Assembly: GCA_020735665.1 (NCBI GenBank)
Contig: CP085928.1
Location: 186,001-250,000, forward strand
DNA from: Lachnospiraceae bacterium GAM79
Lineage (GTDB): Bacteria; Bacillota; Clostridia; Lachnospirales; Lachnospiraceae
Reading direction: 5' to 3'
DNA length: 64,000 nt
A model generated the notes under the pieces. That model ran no database searches and had not been told where the DNA came from. It saw only the letters and a list, made by a program, of their open reading frames with translations. The position numbers and the translations under genes were made by a program. The first letter of the stretch is position 1. Every line of letters begins with the position of its first letter. Below, in pieces: positions 50,516-61,341 of the stretch.

Positions 50516-51559
50516 ATGGAACATATATCCATAAAGGAGATCGGACAGATCATAAAACAGAATAGATTCTGGCTGGGGATCATCGGACTGCTTGATCTGC
50601 TCAGTATCCTGCTGTTATGGCTGATCGATGCACAGGCATTTTATGTGATCGCAATATCGGTGATTTTGTTCAGTCTGCTGGTATTTGTAACGGCTGTTTT
50701 CTATCTGGCAAAGAAAGATAGAAAACGGAAGAAAGCATTTGATGAATTCCTTGCAATGCCGGATTCCTATCATGAGGAACAACTGCTTCATGATGCTGAG
50801 AATCTGCAGGCGGAGATCAGAAGCTTCAGTCAGACATTACATGAACAGACGGATCAATGCGCACAGACGAAGTTACAGCTAAATGATTATGAGGAATATG
50901 TGGAAGCATGGGCGCATGAGGTAAAGACACCGCTTGCTCTGTTGACATTTATGTTGGACAATCACAGAGACGAGCTGTCAGAAGATGTGGTATGCAAGCT
51001 TGACCGGATCAACTGTCAGATGCAGAGATATATCGACCAGATGTTATACTATGCCCGTTTAAAGGGGGCGAGAAAAGATTACAGGTTTGAGTCGGTCGAT
51101 ACGGAAACCTGTGTAAAAGAAGTGCTGGAGGATTTCACACCACTGTTAGAAGAACAGAAGATACAGGTTTGGCTTGATATAAAAGAGAACACAGTATTTA
51201 CCGATAAACGTGGCTTTGCCTTTATGCTCGGACAGTTTATCAGTAATTCGATCAAATACAGCAAAGGAGAGAATAAACAGCTCCGGATCTCCTGTATCAG
51301 AGAACATGAGAAGATTATTTTATCTGTCCGGGATAATGGCGTGGGTATCAAAGCCTGCGATCTTCCGTATGTATTTGAGAAAGGCTTTACCGGAGATTCC
51401 GGTGACAGGCGGAAGAAAGCAACCGGTATGGGACTTTACCTTGCAAAAGAAATGGCGCATGATCTAAATGTGGAGCTGGATGTGTCCTCTGATGAAGCCA
51501 CAGGCGGCTGTGAGATTCGGGTGTATTTTCCAGTGGTTACTGCTTCCGATACTCTATAG
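50516..51559 (+). CDS. Histidine kinase, BceS-like intramembrane sensor
   Basis: A 347-residue kinase. Two N-terminal helices (about 19-37 and 43-65) are separated by only a few residues, so it has almost no external sensor, as in BceS. The H-box is VEAWAHEVKTPLALL; the N-box reads FISNSIKYSK; the G-boxes DNGVGIK and GMGLYLAKEMA follow. Last gene of the operon. In this family the kinase reads the activity of its ABC transporter rather than the drug itself. Confidence 0.9.
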   Translation: MEHISIKEIGQIIKQNRFWLGIIGLLDLLSILLLWLIDAQAFYVIAISVILFSLLVFVTAVFYLAKKDRKRKKAFDEFLAMPDSYHEEQLLHDAENLQAEIRSFSQTLHEQTDQCAQTKLQLNDYEEYVEAWAHEVKTPLALLTFMLDNHRDELSEDVVCKLDRINCQMQRYIDQMLYYARLKGARKDYRFESVDTETCVKEVLEDFTPLLEEQKIQVWLDIKENTVFTDKRGFAFMLGQFISNSIKYSKGENKQLRISCIREHEKIILSVRDNGVGIKACDLPYVFEKGFTGDSGDRRKKATGMGLYLAKEMAHDLNVELDVSSDEATGGCEIRVYFPVVTASDTL

Positions 51560-51574
51560 ATGTTACCGGATCAG

Positions 51575-52456
51575 TTACCGTTTTCGATACCCTCCGGGTG
51601 TGACACCATATTTCTTCTTGAAGGTTCGGTTGAAATAGGACAGGTTAAAGAAACCGCAGCTTTCTGCGATGGACAGGATGCTGTCATCGGTTGTGACAAG
51701 AAGCCTTGCTGCGATATTTAACCGGAAGTCACACAGATAGGTGGTAAAGGATACACCCATAGTATTCTTAAAAAATCGCATAAAATGGGATTCTGAGAAT
51801 CCACAGTAAGAAGCAATGTCTGCAATGGGTATTGCTTCTTTGTAGTTTCGATCGATATAAGATAAGATTGCTTTGGTACGATCCAGATTCTTTGCATGAT
51901 TCTTCCGATCTGAGGTCTCTGCCTTTTGCTCTGCGTGTGCATACAGGGTATAGAAGAATTCAAAATAGCAGCTTTTCAGAGCAAGCCGGTATCCCTTTGG
52001 TGTCGATGCACAGAGGGCATCTACCCGGTTCAGGCACGAGGACAGGGAATTGTATAATGGATCGTCACGGTCATAGATACTCTTTATATTTAATTCACCG
52101 GAGAGCAGGGGCAGGAAGAATTCACTGTCTAAGGTATCATGATTTCTGGATCGGAATAGATCAACGGAGAAAATGATATTTTCATATTCCATCGAATAGG
52201 AGGAATACTGAGAGATGCCGTGGATCCTTCCCGGCAGTATCAGAATGATATCTCCTTCCTCTACATAGTGCGTAGTGAAATCCAGCGTTACATTTCCTTT
52301 TCCTTTTTTTATGTAAATGATCTCCATATATGGATGCCAGTGGAGTGGAACGGCATTGAAGTCGAGCGGTATCGAGCACAGATAGGTGTTGTAAGGGAAA
52401 AGCGGATCGGCGTGTGCCTTCGTTTCCATGTAATTTTCATATTCAAGACTATTCAT
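51575..52456 (-). CDS. AraC family regulator of the alpha-glucan locus
   Basis: A 293-residue regulator with an N-terminal cupin (VPLHWHPYMEIIYIKKGKGNVTL, GDIILILPGRIHGI) and a C-terminal double helix-turn-helix (IPIADIASYCGFSESHFMRFFKNTMGV, SILSIAESCGFFNLSYFNRTFKKKYGV). AAAGGGAGG lies 9 bases before the ATG. It is divergent from the malQ-glgP fusion, with a palindrome between. A maltose or maltodextrin effector is inferred from position only. Confidence 0.88.
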   Translation of the reverse strand: MNSLEYENYMETKAHADPLFPYNTYLCSIPLDFNAVPLHWHPYMEIIYIKKGKGNVTLDFTTHYVEEGDIILILPGRIHGISQYSSYSMEYENIIFSVDLFRSRNHDTLDSEFFLPLLSGELNIKSIYDRDDPLYNSLSSCLNRVDALCASTPKGYRLALKSCYFEFFYTLYAHAEQKAETSDRKNHAKNLDRTKAILSYIDRNYKEAIPIADIASYCGFSESHFMRFFKNTMGVSFTTYLCDFRLNIAARLLVTTDDSILSIAESCGFFNLSYFNRTFKKKYGVTPGGYRKR

Positions 52457-52473
52457 ATATGTACCTCCCTTTC

Positions 52474-52624
52474 CTAACTTTGAGGTATTCTATCCTTACC
52501 AAACAGGTGGACGCTTCCGCTCGTTTCGACCTGCAACGGTACTAAGATGCCGCTGGTGCGCCATCTAAGGACCGGCGGTCTCAAATGCCACTGTTTTGGT
52601 AAGATAGAATACCTCAAAGTTGTG
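52474..52624. repeat. Long palindrome P6 with GC-rich structured apex
   Basis: Arms 52474-52507 and 52588-52624 pair almost perfectly (AACTTTGAGGTATTCTATC / GATAGAATACCTCAAAGTT, TTACCAAACAG / CTGTTTTGGTAA). The 80-base apex is much richer in GC than the surroundings and folds again (CGGTACTAAGATG...CATCTAAGGACCG). It lies in the divergent promoter region of the AraC gene and malQ-glgP. Confidence 0.85.
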
Positions 52625-52720
52625 AATGATAGAATAGTATCATAAAATGCTCTTATTATGCAAGAAATAGCATGAAAAAGATATTAGAATACAAACCAGA
52701 ACAGACATTCCGAATATACG

Positions 52721-52747
52721 ACCTTTACCTTACCTTTACCTTTATTA
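52721..52747 (+). promoter_or_regulatory. ACCTTT/ACCTTA direct repeats before malQ-glgP
   Basis: ACCTTTACCTT-ACCTTTACCTTTATT: four hexamer repeats. The complement of TACCTTTACCTTAT occurs at 59939-59954 before the maltodextrin-binding protein gene. Possible operator of the YesN-like or AraC regulator of the locus. Confidence 0.4.
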
Positions 52748-52802
52748 AATGCAGGCGAATGGATAGCTGTTCAATAGAAAATTTAATAAAGAGGTATCAG
52801 AC

Positions 52803-55800
52803 ATGAAGAAAGCGTTAGAGCGTGGCGCAGGAATCCTCCTGCCGATCAGCAGCCTTCCATCCCCTTATGGAATCGGATCTCTGGGGAAAGAGGCATATGA
52901 ATTTGTTGACAGGTTGAAGGAGGCAGGTCAGCGTTACTGGCAGGTGCTTCCGATCGGACCAACCAGCTTTGGTGACAGTCCGTATCAGTCATTTTCAGCA
53001 TTTGCAGGCAATCCTTATTTTATCGATTTCGACATTCTGATTCATGAAGGTTTACTGACACAGGAGGAGGTAGATGCATATAGCTGGTACGATCAGCCGG
53101 ATGACATCGATTACGCCCGCCTGTACAGACAAAGGTTTGAGGTATTGAGAAAAGCATATGGCAGATCAAAGCATGAGACATCAAAGCAGTATGCGGAATT
53201 TCTTACGGAAAATGAAAACTGGCTTCCGGATTACGCCCTTTATATGGCGGTCAAGGCAGACCATGAGAACAAAGAATGGTTAAGCTGGGAAGAACCGGTT
53301 TTAAAGAGAGAAGAAACAGCACTTCGTAAGTGCAGGGAACAGTTACACGACGAGATCGGATTCTATATGTTCCTTCAGTTCAAATTCGATGAGCAGTGGA
53401 AGGCACTCAAATCTTACGCCAACCGTCATGGTATCAGCTTGATCGGCGACATTCCAATCTATGTAGCACTGGACAGTGCAGATGTATGGGCAAATACAGA
53501 ACAATTTCAGTTAGATCATGATCTACAGCCTGTGTGTGTAGCCGGTTGTCCACCGGATGCATTCTCCGATTACGGTCAGAAATGGGGCAATCCTTTATAT
53601 GACTGGGATCGTATGGAGCAGGATGGGTTCTCGTGGTGGAAGAACCGGATCCGGAAATCAGCCAGTCTCTATGATGTGATCCGTATCGATCATTTCATCG
53701 GGGTTGTGCGGTATTACAACATTCCGGCAGACGGAGAGCCAAAGAACGGATTCTATCTGGAAGGACCGGGAAAGAAGCTTGTAGATGCGATCGACAGTGC
53801 CAGAGGAAATGCGAAGGTGATCGCAGAAGATCTGGGCGTCGTTGTGCCGGAGGTACAGAAGCTGGTGAAGGAATCCGGCTATCCGGGAATGAAGATCTTA
53901 CAGTTTGGATTTGACGGAAATGCGGAGAATGAACATGCACCGCATAATCACGAAAAGAATTACGTTGTCTATATCGGAACACATGATAATGACACATTAA
54001 AAGGATATATCGAGAATGCATCAAAGGAAAATCTTACATTTATGATGAAATATCTGGGAGCGGCAGATGAGCAGGAGATCCCGGAGAAGATGATGCAGGT
54101 ATTATATATGAGCTCTGCCGATACCGTTATCGTTCAGATGCAGGATCTGCTTGGAAAGGATAACGAAGCACGGATGAATCTTCCGTCTACGATCGGTATA
54201 AACTGGCGCTGGCGGATGAAGAAGGGTGAATTTACAGACGAGATCAGAGACAGATTAAGGGAATTAACAAGAGTATATGGAAGAAATGCTGTGAAGCAGT
54301 ATTTTTGTAAGGAGGATATAATGTTAACAGAGATTTGTAAGAAAAAATATAATAAAACGATCAAAGAATGCAGCAATGAGGAGATCTATTTTGCGCTGCT
54401 TGATATGACAAAAGAATTAGCAGAGGACAAGGTTACAGAGGATGGCAAGAAAAAGGTTTACTATATATCAGCAGAGTTCCTGATCGGTAAGCTGTTATCC
54501 AACAACCTGATCAATCTTGGAATCTTTGACGAAGTAAAACAGGTGCTGGCAGAAAACGGTAAGAGCATCTATGACATCGAAGAAGTAGAGCCGGAACCAT
54601 CCCTTGGAAATGGCGGACTTGGACGACTGGCAGCCTGCTTCCTTGATTCGATGGCGACACTCGGACTTCCGGGAGATGGTATCGGATTAAATTACCATAT
54701 GGGTCTGTTCAAGCAGGTATTTGAGAATAACTATCAGAAGGAGACTGCGAATCCATGGATCGAGGCAGACAGCTGGCTGACAAAGACCGATGTAAGCAAC
54801 ACGATCCGGTTCGGAAACTGTACTGTACAGTCCAGAATGTATGACATCGATGTGACAGGCTATGAGAACCGCACAAATAAACTGCATTTGTTTGATATCG
54901 AGAGCGTGGACGAGAGTATCATGGAGCCGGATGGCATTAGCTTTGATAAGACAGATATCAAGAAGAACCTGACACTCTGTCTTTACCCGGATGACAGTGA
55001 CGAAGCCGGTAACTTACTTCGTATCTATCAGCAGTATTTCATGGTTGCAAATGGCGCAAAGCTGATCCTTGCAGAGGCAAAAGAGAAAGGTTCGAATCTC
55101 CATGACCTTGCAGATTACGCAGCCATTCAGATCAATGACACACATCCATCTATGGTGATCCCTGAGTTGATCCGTTTGTTGATGGAGGAAGGTATTTCCT
55201 TTGATGAAGCAACAGAGATTGTAACCGATGTATGTGCTTACACCAATCATACGATCCTTGCAGAAGCATTGGAGAAATGGCCGGTTGCTTATCTGGAGAA
55301 GGTTGTTCCACAGCTTATGCCTGTGATCCGTATGCTGGATAAAAAGGTCAGAAACCGTTATAAGGATGAGCGTGTTTATATCATAGATGGAGATTCTCGT
55401 GTGCATATGGCACATATCGATATGCATTACAGCCATAGTGTAAATGGTGTTGCTTATCTGCATACCGAGATCCTGAAGAATTCAGAGCTGCATCCATTTT
55501 ATGAGATCTATCCTGAGAAATTCAACAATAAGACAAATGGTATCACATTCAGAAGATGGTTATTACACTGCAATGAAAAGCTGGCAGCCTACATCACAGA
55601 GCTGATCGGACCGGACTACAAGAAGGATGCCGATAAGTTACAGGAGCTGGCTTCTTACTACAAGGATAAGAATGTATTAGAAGAGATCCTTGCGATCAAA
55701 CAGAGCAATAAGGCAGTCTTAAAGGACTACCTGAAAGAGACACAGGGAATCGACATCAACGAGAATTCGATCTTTGATATTCAGGTCAAGAGACTGCATG

Positions 55801-56570
55801 AATACAAGCGTCAGCAGATGAATGCCCTCTGGGTGATCTACAAATATTTTGAGATCAAGAAGGGACACCTGCCGGAGACTCCGATCACAGTTATATTTGG
55901 AGCAAAGGCTGCGCCTGCTTATACGATCGCAAAGGACATCATTCATCTGATCCTCTGCCTGCAGGAGCTGATCGACAATGATCCTGAGGTAAGTCCGTAC
56001 TTGAAAGTTGTTATGATCGAGAATTATAATGTATCAAAGGCAGCAAAGATCATTCCGGCGTGCGATATCTCAGAGCAGATCTCACTGGCATCCAAGGAAG
56101 CATCCGGAACAGGAAATATGAAGTTCATGTTAAACGGTGCGGTTACTCTGGGAACCCGTGACGGTGCAAATGTAGAGATCGGAGAACTGGTGGGCGAGGA
56201 TAATATTTATTTCTTTGGTGAATCCAGTGAAGAAGTGATCGAGCACTATGCAAAGGCAGACTATGTGGCAAGAGAGTATTATGAGAAGCCGGAGATTAAG
56301 AAGCTGGTAGACTTTATCGTGAGTGATGAGCTGCTTGCGATCGGTCAGAAGGAATCACTTGCCAGACTTCATAACGAGCTGATCGTAAAAGACTGGTTTA
56401 TGACACTTCTTGATGTCTGTGATTACATTCAGACAAAGGAACAGGTGCTTGCCGATTATGAAGATCGTATGGGCTGGGCTGAGAAGACTCTGGTAAATAT
56501 CAGCAAGGCAGGCTTCTTCTCCTCCGATCGTACGATCGCAGAATATAATAAAGATATCTGGAAGCTGTAA
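52803..56570 (+). CDS. malQ-glgP: Fusion of 4-alpha-glucanotransferase (MalQ) and glycogen phosphorylase (GlgP)
   Basis: A 1255-residue two-enzyme polypeptide. Residues 1-506 are a full GH77 amylomaltase: nucleophile Asp296 (VIRIDHFIG), acid/base Glu342 (IAEDLG), Asp395 (GTHDNDT), ending LTRVYGR as stand-alone enzymes do. Residues 507-1255 are a full GT35 phosphorylase of about 749 residues with [11 protein letters not shown], the PLP Lys1107 in [12 protein letters not shown] and [10 protein letters not shown]. There is no linker. The junction keeps TAAGGAGGATATAATG, that is a stop-like TAA out of frame, a perfect ribosome site and the phosphorylase ATG at 54321. MalQ lengthens short maltodextrins and GlgP makes glucose-1-phosphate. 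Confidence 0.9.
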   Translation: MKKALERGAGILLPISSLPSPYGIGSLGKEAYEFVDRLKEAGQRYWQVLPIGPTSFGDSPYQSFSAFAGNPYFIDFDILIHEGLLTQEEVDAYSWYDQPDDIDYARLYRQRFEVLRKAYGRSKHETSKQYAEFLTENENWLPDYALYMAVKADHENKEWLSWEEPVLKREETALRKCREQLHDEIGFYMFLQFKFDEQWKALKSYANRHGISLIGDIPIYVALDSADVWANTEQFQLDHDLQPVCVAGCPPDAFSDYGQKWGNPLYDWDRMEQDGFSWWKNRIRKSASLYDVIRIDHFIGVVRYYNIPADGEPKNGFYLEGPGKKLVDAIDSARGNAKVIAEDLGVVVPEVQKLVKESGYPGMKILQFGFDGNAENEHAPHNHEKNYVVYIGTHDNDTLKGYIENASKENLTFMMKYLGAADEQEIPEKMMQVLYMSSADTVIVQMQDLLGKDNEARMNLPSTIGINWRWRMKKGEFTDEIRDRLRELTRVYGRNAVKQYFCKEDIMLTEICKKKYNKTIKECSNEEIYFALLDMTKELAEDKVTEDGKKKVYYISAEFLIGKLLSNNLINLGIFDEVKQVLAENGKSIYDIEEVEPEPSLGNGGLGRLAACFLDSMATLGLPGDGIGLNYHMGLFKQVFENNYQKETANPWIEADSWLTKTDVSNTIRFGNCTVQSRMYDIDVTGYENRTNKLHLFDIESVDESIMEPDGISFDKTDIKKNLTLCLYPDDSDEAGNLLRIYQQYFMVANGAKLILAEAKEKGSNLHDLADYAAIQINDTHPSMVIPELIRLLMEEGISFDEATEIVTDVCAYTNHTILAEALEKWPVAYLEKVVPQLMPVIRMLDKKVRNRYKDERVYIIDGDSRVHMAHIDMHYSHSVNGVAYLHTEILKNSELHPFYEIYPEKFNNKTNGITFRRWLLHCNEKLAAYITELIGPDYKKDADKLQELASYYKDKNVLEEILAIKQSNKAVLKDYLKETQGIDINENSIFDIQVKRLHEYKRQQMNALWVIYKYFEIKKGHLPETPITVIFGAKAAPAYTIAKDIIHLILCLQELIDNDPEVSPYLKVVMIENYNVSKAAKIIPACDISEQISLASKEASGTGNMKFMLNGAVTLGTRDGANVEIGELVGEDNIYFFGESSEEVIEHYAKADYVAREYYEKPEIKKLVDFIVSDELLAIGQKESLARLHNELIVKDWFMTLLDVCDYIQTKEQVLADYEDRMGWAEKTLVNISKAGFFSSDRTIAEYNKDIWKL
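54311..54323 (+). promoter_or_regulatory. Internal ribosome binding site and start for GlgP
   Basis: GGAGG (54311-54315), five bases, then ATG (54321), inside the malQ-glgP frame. The residues after it ([16 protein letters not shown]) are where a stand-alone phosphorylase would begin, so free GlgP could also be made. Confidence 0.7.
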
Positions 56571-56621
56571 AATGTGTTAAAATAAGATATATATTTCCAC
56601 CATAGAAAGGCGTTGATAGAT

Positions 56622-58139
56622 ATGTACAAGATATTGATCGTAGATGATGAGAAGATAGAAAGAAACGGTATTCGGTTTCTTTTAAAAAAACTGAATCTGG
56701 AATTTGAGATTGCAGAGGCGGTAAATGGTGTGGATGCACTGGAGAAGCTGGAGAAAGAAGATTTTGATATCCTGCTTACAGATGTAAAGATGCCTTTCAT
56801 GGATGGAATCGAACTGATCGACCATGTTGTGAAGGAAAAGAAAAAGCTGCGCACAGTCATATTCAGCGGATGCAATGAATTCGACTATGCAAAGAAAGCG
56901 ATCCGGCTGGGTGTTGTTGATTATATTTTAAAGCCGGTTGATCCAAATGAATTCAAGAATACCCTGAATAAGGTTGTAAATGAATTGGAAGAGGCAAAGG
57001 CTTCGGACGAGCTGAAGAATAAGAGCATGGAATTCTTATATGAGCATGCGCTCTATATGCTGTTGAACGGAACGGATGTTACGAAGCTCAGACAGGAATA
57101 CAGCGGATTATCGCTAGATCTGGGTAAATTCAAGAATATGCTTTTGATGGAATTCAATCATGATTTCTTCGGCAGACGTGGGGTGGATTTCAAAGAGAAT
57201 GAGAACTTAAAGTCAATTGGAATCCTGCAATATCTGAACCTGAACCAGCAGCAGGAGATCTTATTCTTAGGGGATGAGATGAATATTCTCCGTAAGGCAA
57301 ATGAGATCGTAAAGATCATCAAAGCCGATTATGATGCTGACTGTTACATAGCGATATCCTCTGATATCGGGGATCTGTCCGAAGTGGCAGATAAGATGGA
57401 AGAACTCGAAGTACTGATGGAGAACAAATTCTACCATCCGGAGATCCATGTATTTTATCCGAACATGGAGGGTGAGACTCCGGGTATTATCCAGTTCGAT
57501 GATGACACCTTTATGAAGCAGATGAAACAGGATATCAAGATGAAGGATGTGGAAGCACTCCGGGAGCATTTCCAGAGATTCTGTGAGAAGTACAGACATA
57601 AGACAGAGTACTCCCAGATCTATATCAAGTTCCTGTTCTCGAATCTGATGAAGGATATCTACGGAAGCATCGATGAGACTGACGAAGCAGAGTTAAATAA
57701 AGACATTGAGAAATTATATATGGCGACAGATTTTCAGGTGTTGACAGAGCTTGTCGAAGAAGCAATCCGGAGACTGGAAACCTGTTTTGCAGGAAAGACA
57801 CAGATGGCGCATCGGGAAGTAGAACTGGTGAAGCAGTATATTTACCGGAACTATGGAAGCGAGCTTGGAATCGATATGCTGGCGGATATGGTACATCTCG
57901 CACCGAGCTATCTAAGTACGGTATTTAAGAAGGAAACCGGACAGAATCTAAGCAAATTCATCAAGGCATACCGGATGGAACAGGCAAAGGATATGTTAGA
58001 GAACAGCATGACGAAGATCGTAGATATCAGTGTGGCGTGCGGATATCCGAATGTGTCTTACTTCTGTTCCAGCTTCCGTGAGTTCTTTGGCGTGAGTCCG
58101 CAGAAATTCAGAGAGAGCGGAGGACAGGCGGATGCATAA
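56622..58139 (+). CDS. YesN-like response regulator with AraC-type output
   Basis: A 505-residue regulator. The receiver domain (1-120) has VDDEKIER, phospho-acceptor Asp in LLTDVKMP, FSGCNEF and Lys in ILKPVDP. A long helical middle part (130-390) follows, and a C-terminal AraC double helix-turn-helix (LGIDMLADMVHLAPSYLSTVFKKETGQ, IVDISVACGYPNVSYFCSSFREF). I place the start at 56622 (MYKILIVDDE), the family-typical start. The next gene, a YesM-like kinase, overlaps by 8 bases. It presumably activates the maltodextrin importer genes that follow. Confidence 0.92.
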   Translation: MYKILIVDDEKIERNGIRFLLKKLNLEFEIAEAVNGVDALEKLEKEDFDILLTDVKMPFMDGIELIDHVVKEKKKLRTVIFSGCNEFDYAKKAIRLGVVDYILKPVDPNEFKNTLNKVVNELEEAKASDELKNKSMEFLYEHALYMLLNGTDVTKLRQEYSGLSLDLGKFKNMLLMEFNHDFFGRRGVDFKENENLKSIGILQYLNLNQQQEILFLGDEMNILRKANEIVKIIKADYDADCYIAISSDIGDLSEVADKMEELEVLMENKFYHPEIHVFYPNMEGETPGIIQFDDDTFMKQMKQDIKMKDVEALREHFQRFCEKYRHKTEYSQIYIKFLFSNLMKDIYGSIDETDEAELNKDIEKLYMATDFQVLTELVEEAIRRLETCFAGKTQMAHREVELVKQYIYRNYGSELGIDMLADMVHLAPSYLSTVFKKETGQNLSKFIKAYRMEQAKDMLENSMTKIVDISVACGYPNVSYFCSSFREFFGVSPQKFRESGGQADA

Positions 58140-59874
58140 AGAACGGATAGATAAAAGGATAAAAAGAAGGTTCCAGAATCTGCGATTATCCGGCAAGCTG
58201 TTGGTTATTTATATACTTGCCGGTTTTTTGCCGATCATGATCACGCTGACGATCACCTACCATGAGATGAAGAAGATCCTGTGGGATCGTGAGACAATGA
58301 TCCTGGAATCGTATCTGACACAGACGACGGATGCGCTTGATAATGAGTTAGAGATTTATAACAATCTTTCTAATTATATATCCTATAATCAGTCGATCGC
58401 GAAGATCTTAAGCTCGGATCAGAGTACATATCAGAATTATGAGCAGGTGGCAAGTGTCATAGATCCCCTGCTTTCTTCTATTATGTATTTTCATGATGAT
58501 GTAAAGCAGGTAACGATCTACACGGATGCCTGTCAGGTGAAGCACGGCAGTACGATCGCCCCCATTACCACGCTTGAAAATGAAGAGACGAACTATGGAA
58601 TAGTTGACGATAACCAGATCCACTGGATCGTGAATGCGAAGGATAAGACTGCGTATTCGTTAAACCGCATGGCTATGCTGGAGCAGAAAAAGGCGAAGGG
58701 TCTGCTCTATGTAGGGGTGGATTATGACAGCGTATTCCAGCCGTTTAATAACGAAACGGTATTTGATAATTATGGCGTTGTGATAGAGGATGCAGAAGGT
58801 AACTGCATCTTTAAAAAGAGTGTATTTACAGAAGAAAAACAGCCGTATGAATTATCAGAGGAACAGTTCTTTGCAACAGTAGGGCAGAAGGATTCCGGTT
58901 ATCAGTTTATTAAGCGGGAGTCGAAGGCATCCGGCTGGAAGATCTGGATCTATAAGCCGGATCGACTGATCATTTCTTCGATTCAGCCAATCTTAATAAT
59001 TGCTGCAGCAGCAATCCTGGTCAGTCTGATCGCAGCAGTCGCATGTATCCGTATAATTTCCGAGTTCATAACGAAACGTATCAGTAAGCTTCAGAAGAAA
59101 ATGCGTAATCTGGAAACCGGGAATCTTGGTATGGAGATTGAGAATGACAGTACGGATGAGATCGGTGATCTGATCAATGGTTATAACAGTATGACGAAGC
59201 GTCTGGATGCAACGATCAATGAAGTATACCGAAGCAAGATCAAAGAAAAGGAATATGAGATGCGGGCGTTGCAGGCGCAGATCAATCCGCATTTCCTGTA
59301 TAATTCCCTGTCTATCATTAACTGGAAAGCGTTAGAGGCAGACCAGGAGGATATCAGCCGTATCACGTTGTCGTTGTCCACCTTTTACCGGACAGCGTTA
59401 AATAAGGGAAAGAATATCCTGCTTGTCCGGGATGAGATCGCGAACATCAAAGCATATCTGGATATCCAGCTTACGATGCACGATGACAGTTTCGATGTTA
59501 TCTATGATATCGATGATTCCATTTTAAAATATGAAACACTGAACCTGATCTTACAGCCGATCCTCGAGAATGCGATCCATCATGGCATAGATCTGAAACA
59601 GGATGGCAGAGGAGAGATCCGCATCAGTGGAAAAGAGGACGATAAAGATATCCGGTTTGCGGTATCCGATAATGGTGTCGGTATGACCCAAGAACAGGCG
59701 GAGCTGATACTGACTGCCGATTCGAAGGGCTATGGTGTGCGAAATGTCAATGAACGTATCAAACTGTATTATGGAGCGGAATATGCGGTTTGTATCGACA
59801 GTGAAGTTGGCAGGGGAACGACTGTCACGATCCATTTTCCAAAAGAACTGCATGCAGAAATCAAACATTCATAA
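58132..59874 (+). CDS. YesM-like sensor histidine kinase
   Basis: A 580-residue membrane kinase: helix about 20-42, an extracytoplasmic sensor (about 43-280, dCache-like), helix 284-307, HAMP (308-360), then the His_kinase domain with the phospho-His in QINPHFLYNSLS and an HATPase domain (LQPILENAIHHGI, SDNGVGM, GYGVRNVNERIKLYYG). The sensor faces outward and may detect a sugar or a binding-protein complex. Encoded with its regulator and directly before the maltodextrin importer. Confidence 0.92.
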   Translation: MHKERIDKRIKRRFQNLRLSGKLLVIYILAGFLPIMITLTITYHEMKKILWDRETMILESYLTQTTDALDNELEIYNNLSNYISYNQSIAKILSSDQSTYQNYEQVASVIDPLLSSIMYFHDDVKQVTIYTDACQVKHGSTIAPITTLENEETNYGIVDDNQIHWIVNAKDKTAYSLNRMAMLEQKKAKGLLYVGVDYDSVFQPFNNETVFDNYGVVIEDAEGNCIFKKSVFTEEKQPYELSEEQFFATVGQKDSGYQFIKRESKASGWKIWIYKPDRLIISSIQPILIIAAAAILVSLIAAVACIRIISEFITKRISKLQKKMRNLETGNLGMEIENDSTDEIGDLINGYNSMTKRLDATINEVYRSKIKEKEYEMRALQAQINPHFLYNSLSIINWKALEADQEDISRITLSLSTFYRTALNKGKNILLVRDEIANIKAYLDIQLTMHDDSFDVIYDIDDSILKYETLNLILQPILENAIHHGIDLKQDGRGEIRISGKEDDKDIRFAVSDNGVGMTQEQAELILTADSKGYGVRNVNERIKLYYGAEYAVCIDSEVGRGTTVTIHFPKELHAEIKHS

Positions 59875-59938
59875 AAAACCAACATGTTTCTGAAATTATT
59901 GATATATACGGTGAAACGGTTCCTTTTTATAATAATGT

Positions 59939-59954
59939 CATAAGGTAAAGGTAC
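59939..59954 (+). promoter_or_regulatory. Inverse copy of the ACCTTT repeat before the binding-protein gene
   Basis: ATAAGGTAAAGGTAC is the reverse complement of the repeat at 52721-52747. A TATAAT lies at 59928-59933 just before it. Possible shared operator. Confidence 0.4.
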
Positions 59955-60011
59955 TGCAAAAGTATTAAAAAACAAACAAAAAAACATGACTTATTTAAAG
60001 GAGGAACGGTT

Positions 60012-61319
60012 ATGAAGTTTAGAAAGTATGCAGCAATTGCACTGGCAGGAGCTATGTGCATGTCATTACTCGCAGGATGTGGAGATAAGAAGGATGATAC
60101 ATCTAAGGATTCCACAACAGCATCAAATGCAGAGGCAACATCAGGAGAGAGTACTGATACATCTGCAGAAGAGGAAAACATTAAAGCAACAATTACAGTA
60201 TGGGGACCTGCCGAGGATCAGTCACCGGATTATGGTGAATGGCTTCAGGGAAGATGTGAAGCATTTAATAAGGAACATCCAAATTGGGATCTTTCATTTG
60301 AATATGGTACATGCAGCGAGGCAGATGCAGGAAAGACCGTAACACAGGATGTATCCGCATCAGCAGATGTATATATGTTCGCAAACGACCAGTTACAGAC
60401 ACTGATCGATGCAAACGCAATCTCGGAGTTAGGCGGAAGCACAGCAGACTATGTAAAGTCAACAAACTCACAGGCAGTTGTGGATTCTATCACAGTAGAT
60501 GGAGGAATCTATGGTGTTCCGTTTACAACAAATACATGGTTTTTATACTATAACAAGAAAGTATATTCAGACAGCGATGTAAAGAGCCTTGATACAATGC
60601 TTGAAAAAGGAAAAGTTGCTTTTCCTCTTACAAACAGCTGGTATGATGCAGCATTCTATCTTGCAAACGGATGTACATTATTCGGTGATGGTACAGATAA
60701 TGACGCAGGAATCAACTTTGGCGGAGATAATGGAAAGGCTGTTACAGATTACCTTGTAGATCTTGTAGCAAATAAGAATTTTGTAAATGATGAATCCGGT
60801 GTCGGTATTTCCGGTATGACAGATGGATCTATCGCAGCTATGTTTTCCGGTTCATGGGATTATAAGGCATTACATGATGCACTTGGTGATGATCTTGGAA
60901 TCGCAGCTATGCCTACAGCCAAGATCGGCGGATCTGACAAGCAGTTACTTTCATTTGCCGGTTCAAAGGCAATCGGTGTAAATCCAAACTGTGAATATCC
61001 ACAGGTAGCAGTAGCACTTGCCCTGTACCTTGGTAACGAAGAATCACAGCAGTCACATTATGAAGCAAGAAGCATTGTTCCTTGTAACACAAATCTTTTA
61101 GAGAGTGATACGGTAAAGAATGATGCATTAGTAACAGCTCAGAACGATACCTTTAACAATACATCTATGATCCAGCCATTTGTACCTAAGATGAGTAACT
61201 TCTGGACACCGGCAGAGAATTTTGGTAAGGCACTCTTAAACGGTGAAGTTACACATGATAATGCTGCTGAGCAGACAGAAGCATTCAATACATCATTGAA
61301 CACAGATGTAGCAGAGTAA
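60012..61319 (+). CDS. Maltodextrin-binding lipoprotein (MalE-like)
   Basis: A 435-residue extracytoplasmic solute-binding protein. Lipobox LLAGC (Cys about 23) and a Thr/Ser/Glu-rich linker to about 58 lead to the two-lobe fold beginning ATITVWGPAEDQSPDYG. MalE-like signatures are GVPFTTNTWFLYYNKKVY and SGSWDYKAL. AAAGGAGG lies 8 bases upstream. A terminator-like hairpin after it should make this protein more abundant than the two permeases that follow. Ligand inferred from the malQ-glgP context. Confidence 0.92.
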   Translation: MKFRKYAAIALAGAMCMSLLAGCGDKKDDTSKDSTTASNAEATSGESTDTSAEEENIKATITVWGPAEDQSPDYGEWLQGRCEAFNKEHPNWDLSFEYGTCSEADAGKTVTQDVSASADVYMFANDQLQTLIDANAISELGGSTADYVKSTNSQAVVDSITVDGGIYGVPFTTNTWFLYYNKKVYSDSDVKSLDTMLEKGKVAFPLTNSWYDAAFYLANGCTLFGDGTDNDAGINFGGDNGKAVTDYLVDLVANKNFVNDESGVGISGMTDGSIAAMFSGSWDYKALHDALGDDLGIAAMPTAKIGGSDKQLLSFAGSKAIGVNPNCEYPQVAVALALYLGNEESQQSHYEARSIVPCNTNLLESDTVKNDALVTAQNDTFNNTSMIQPFVPKMSNFWTPAENFGKALLNGEVTHDNAAEQTEAFNTSLNTDVAE

Positions 61320-61341
61320 AAATAAACAGTTCATAAGATAG

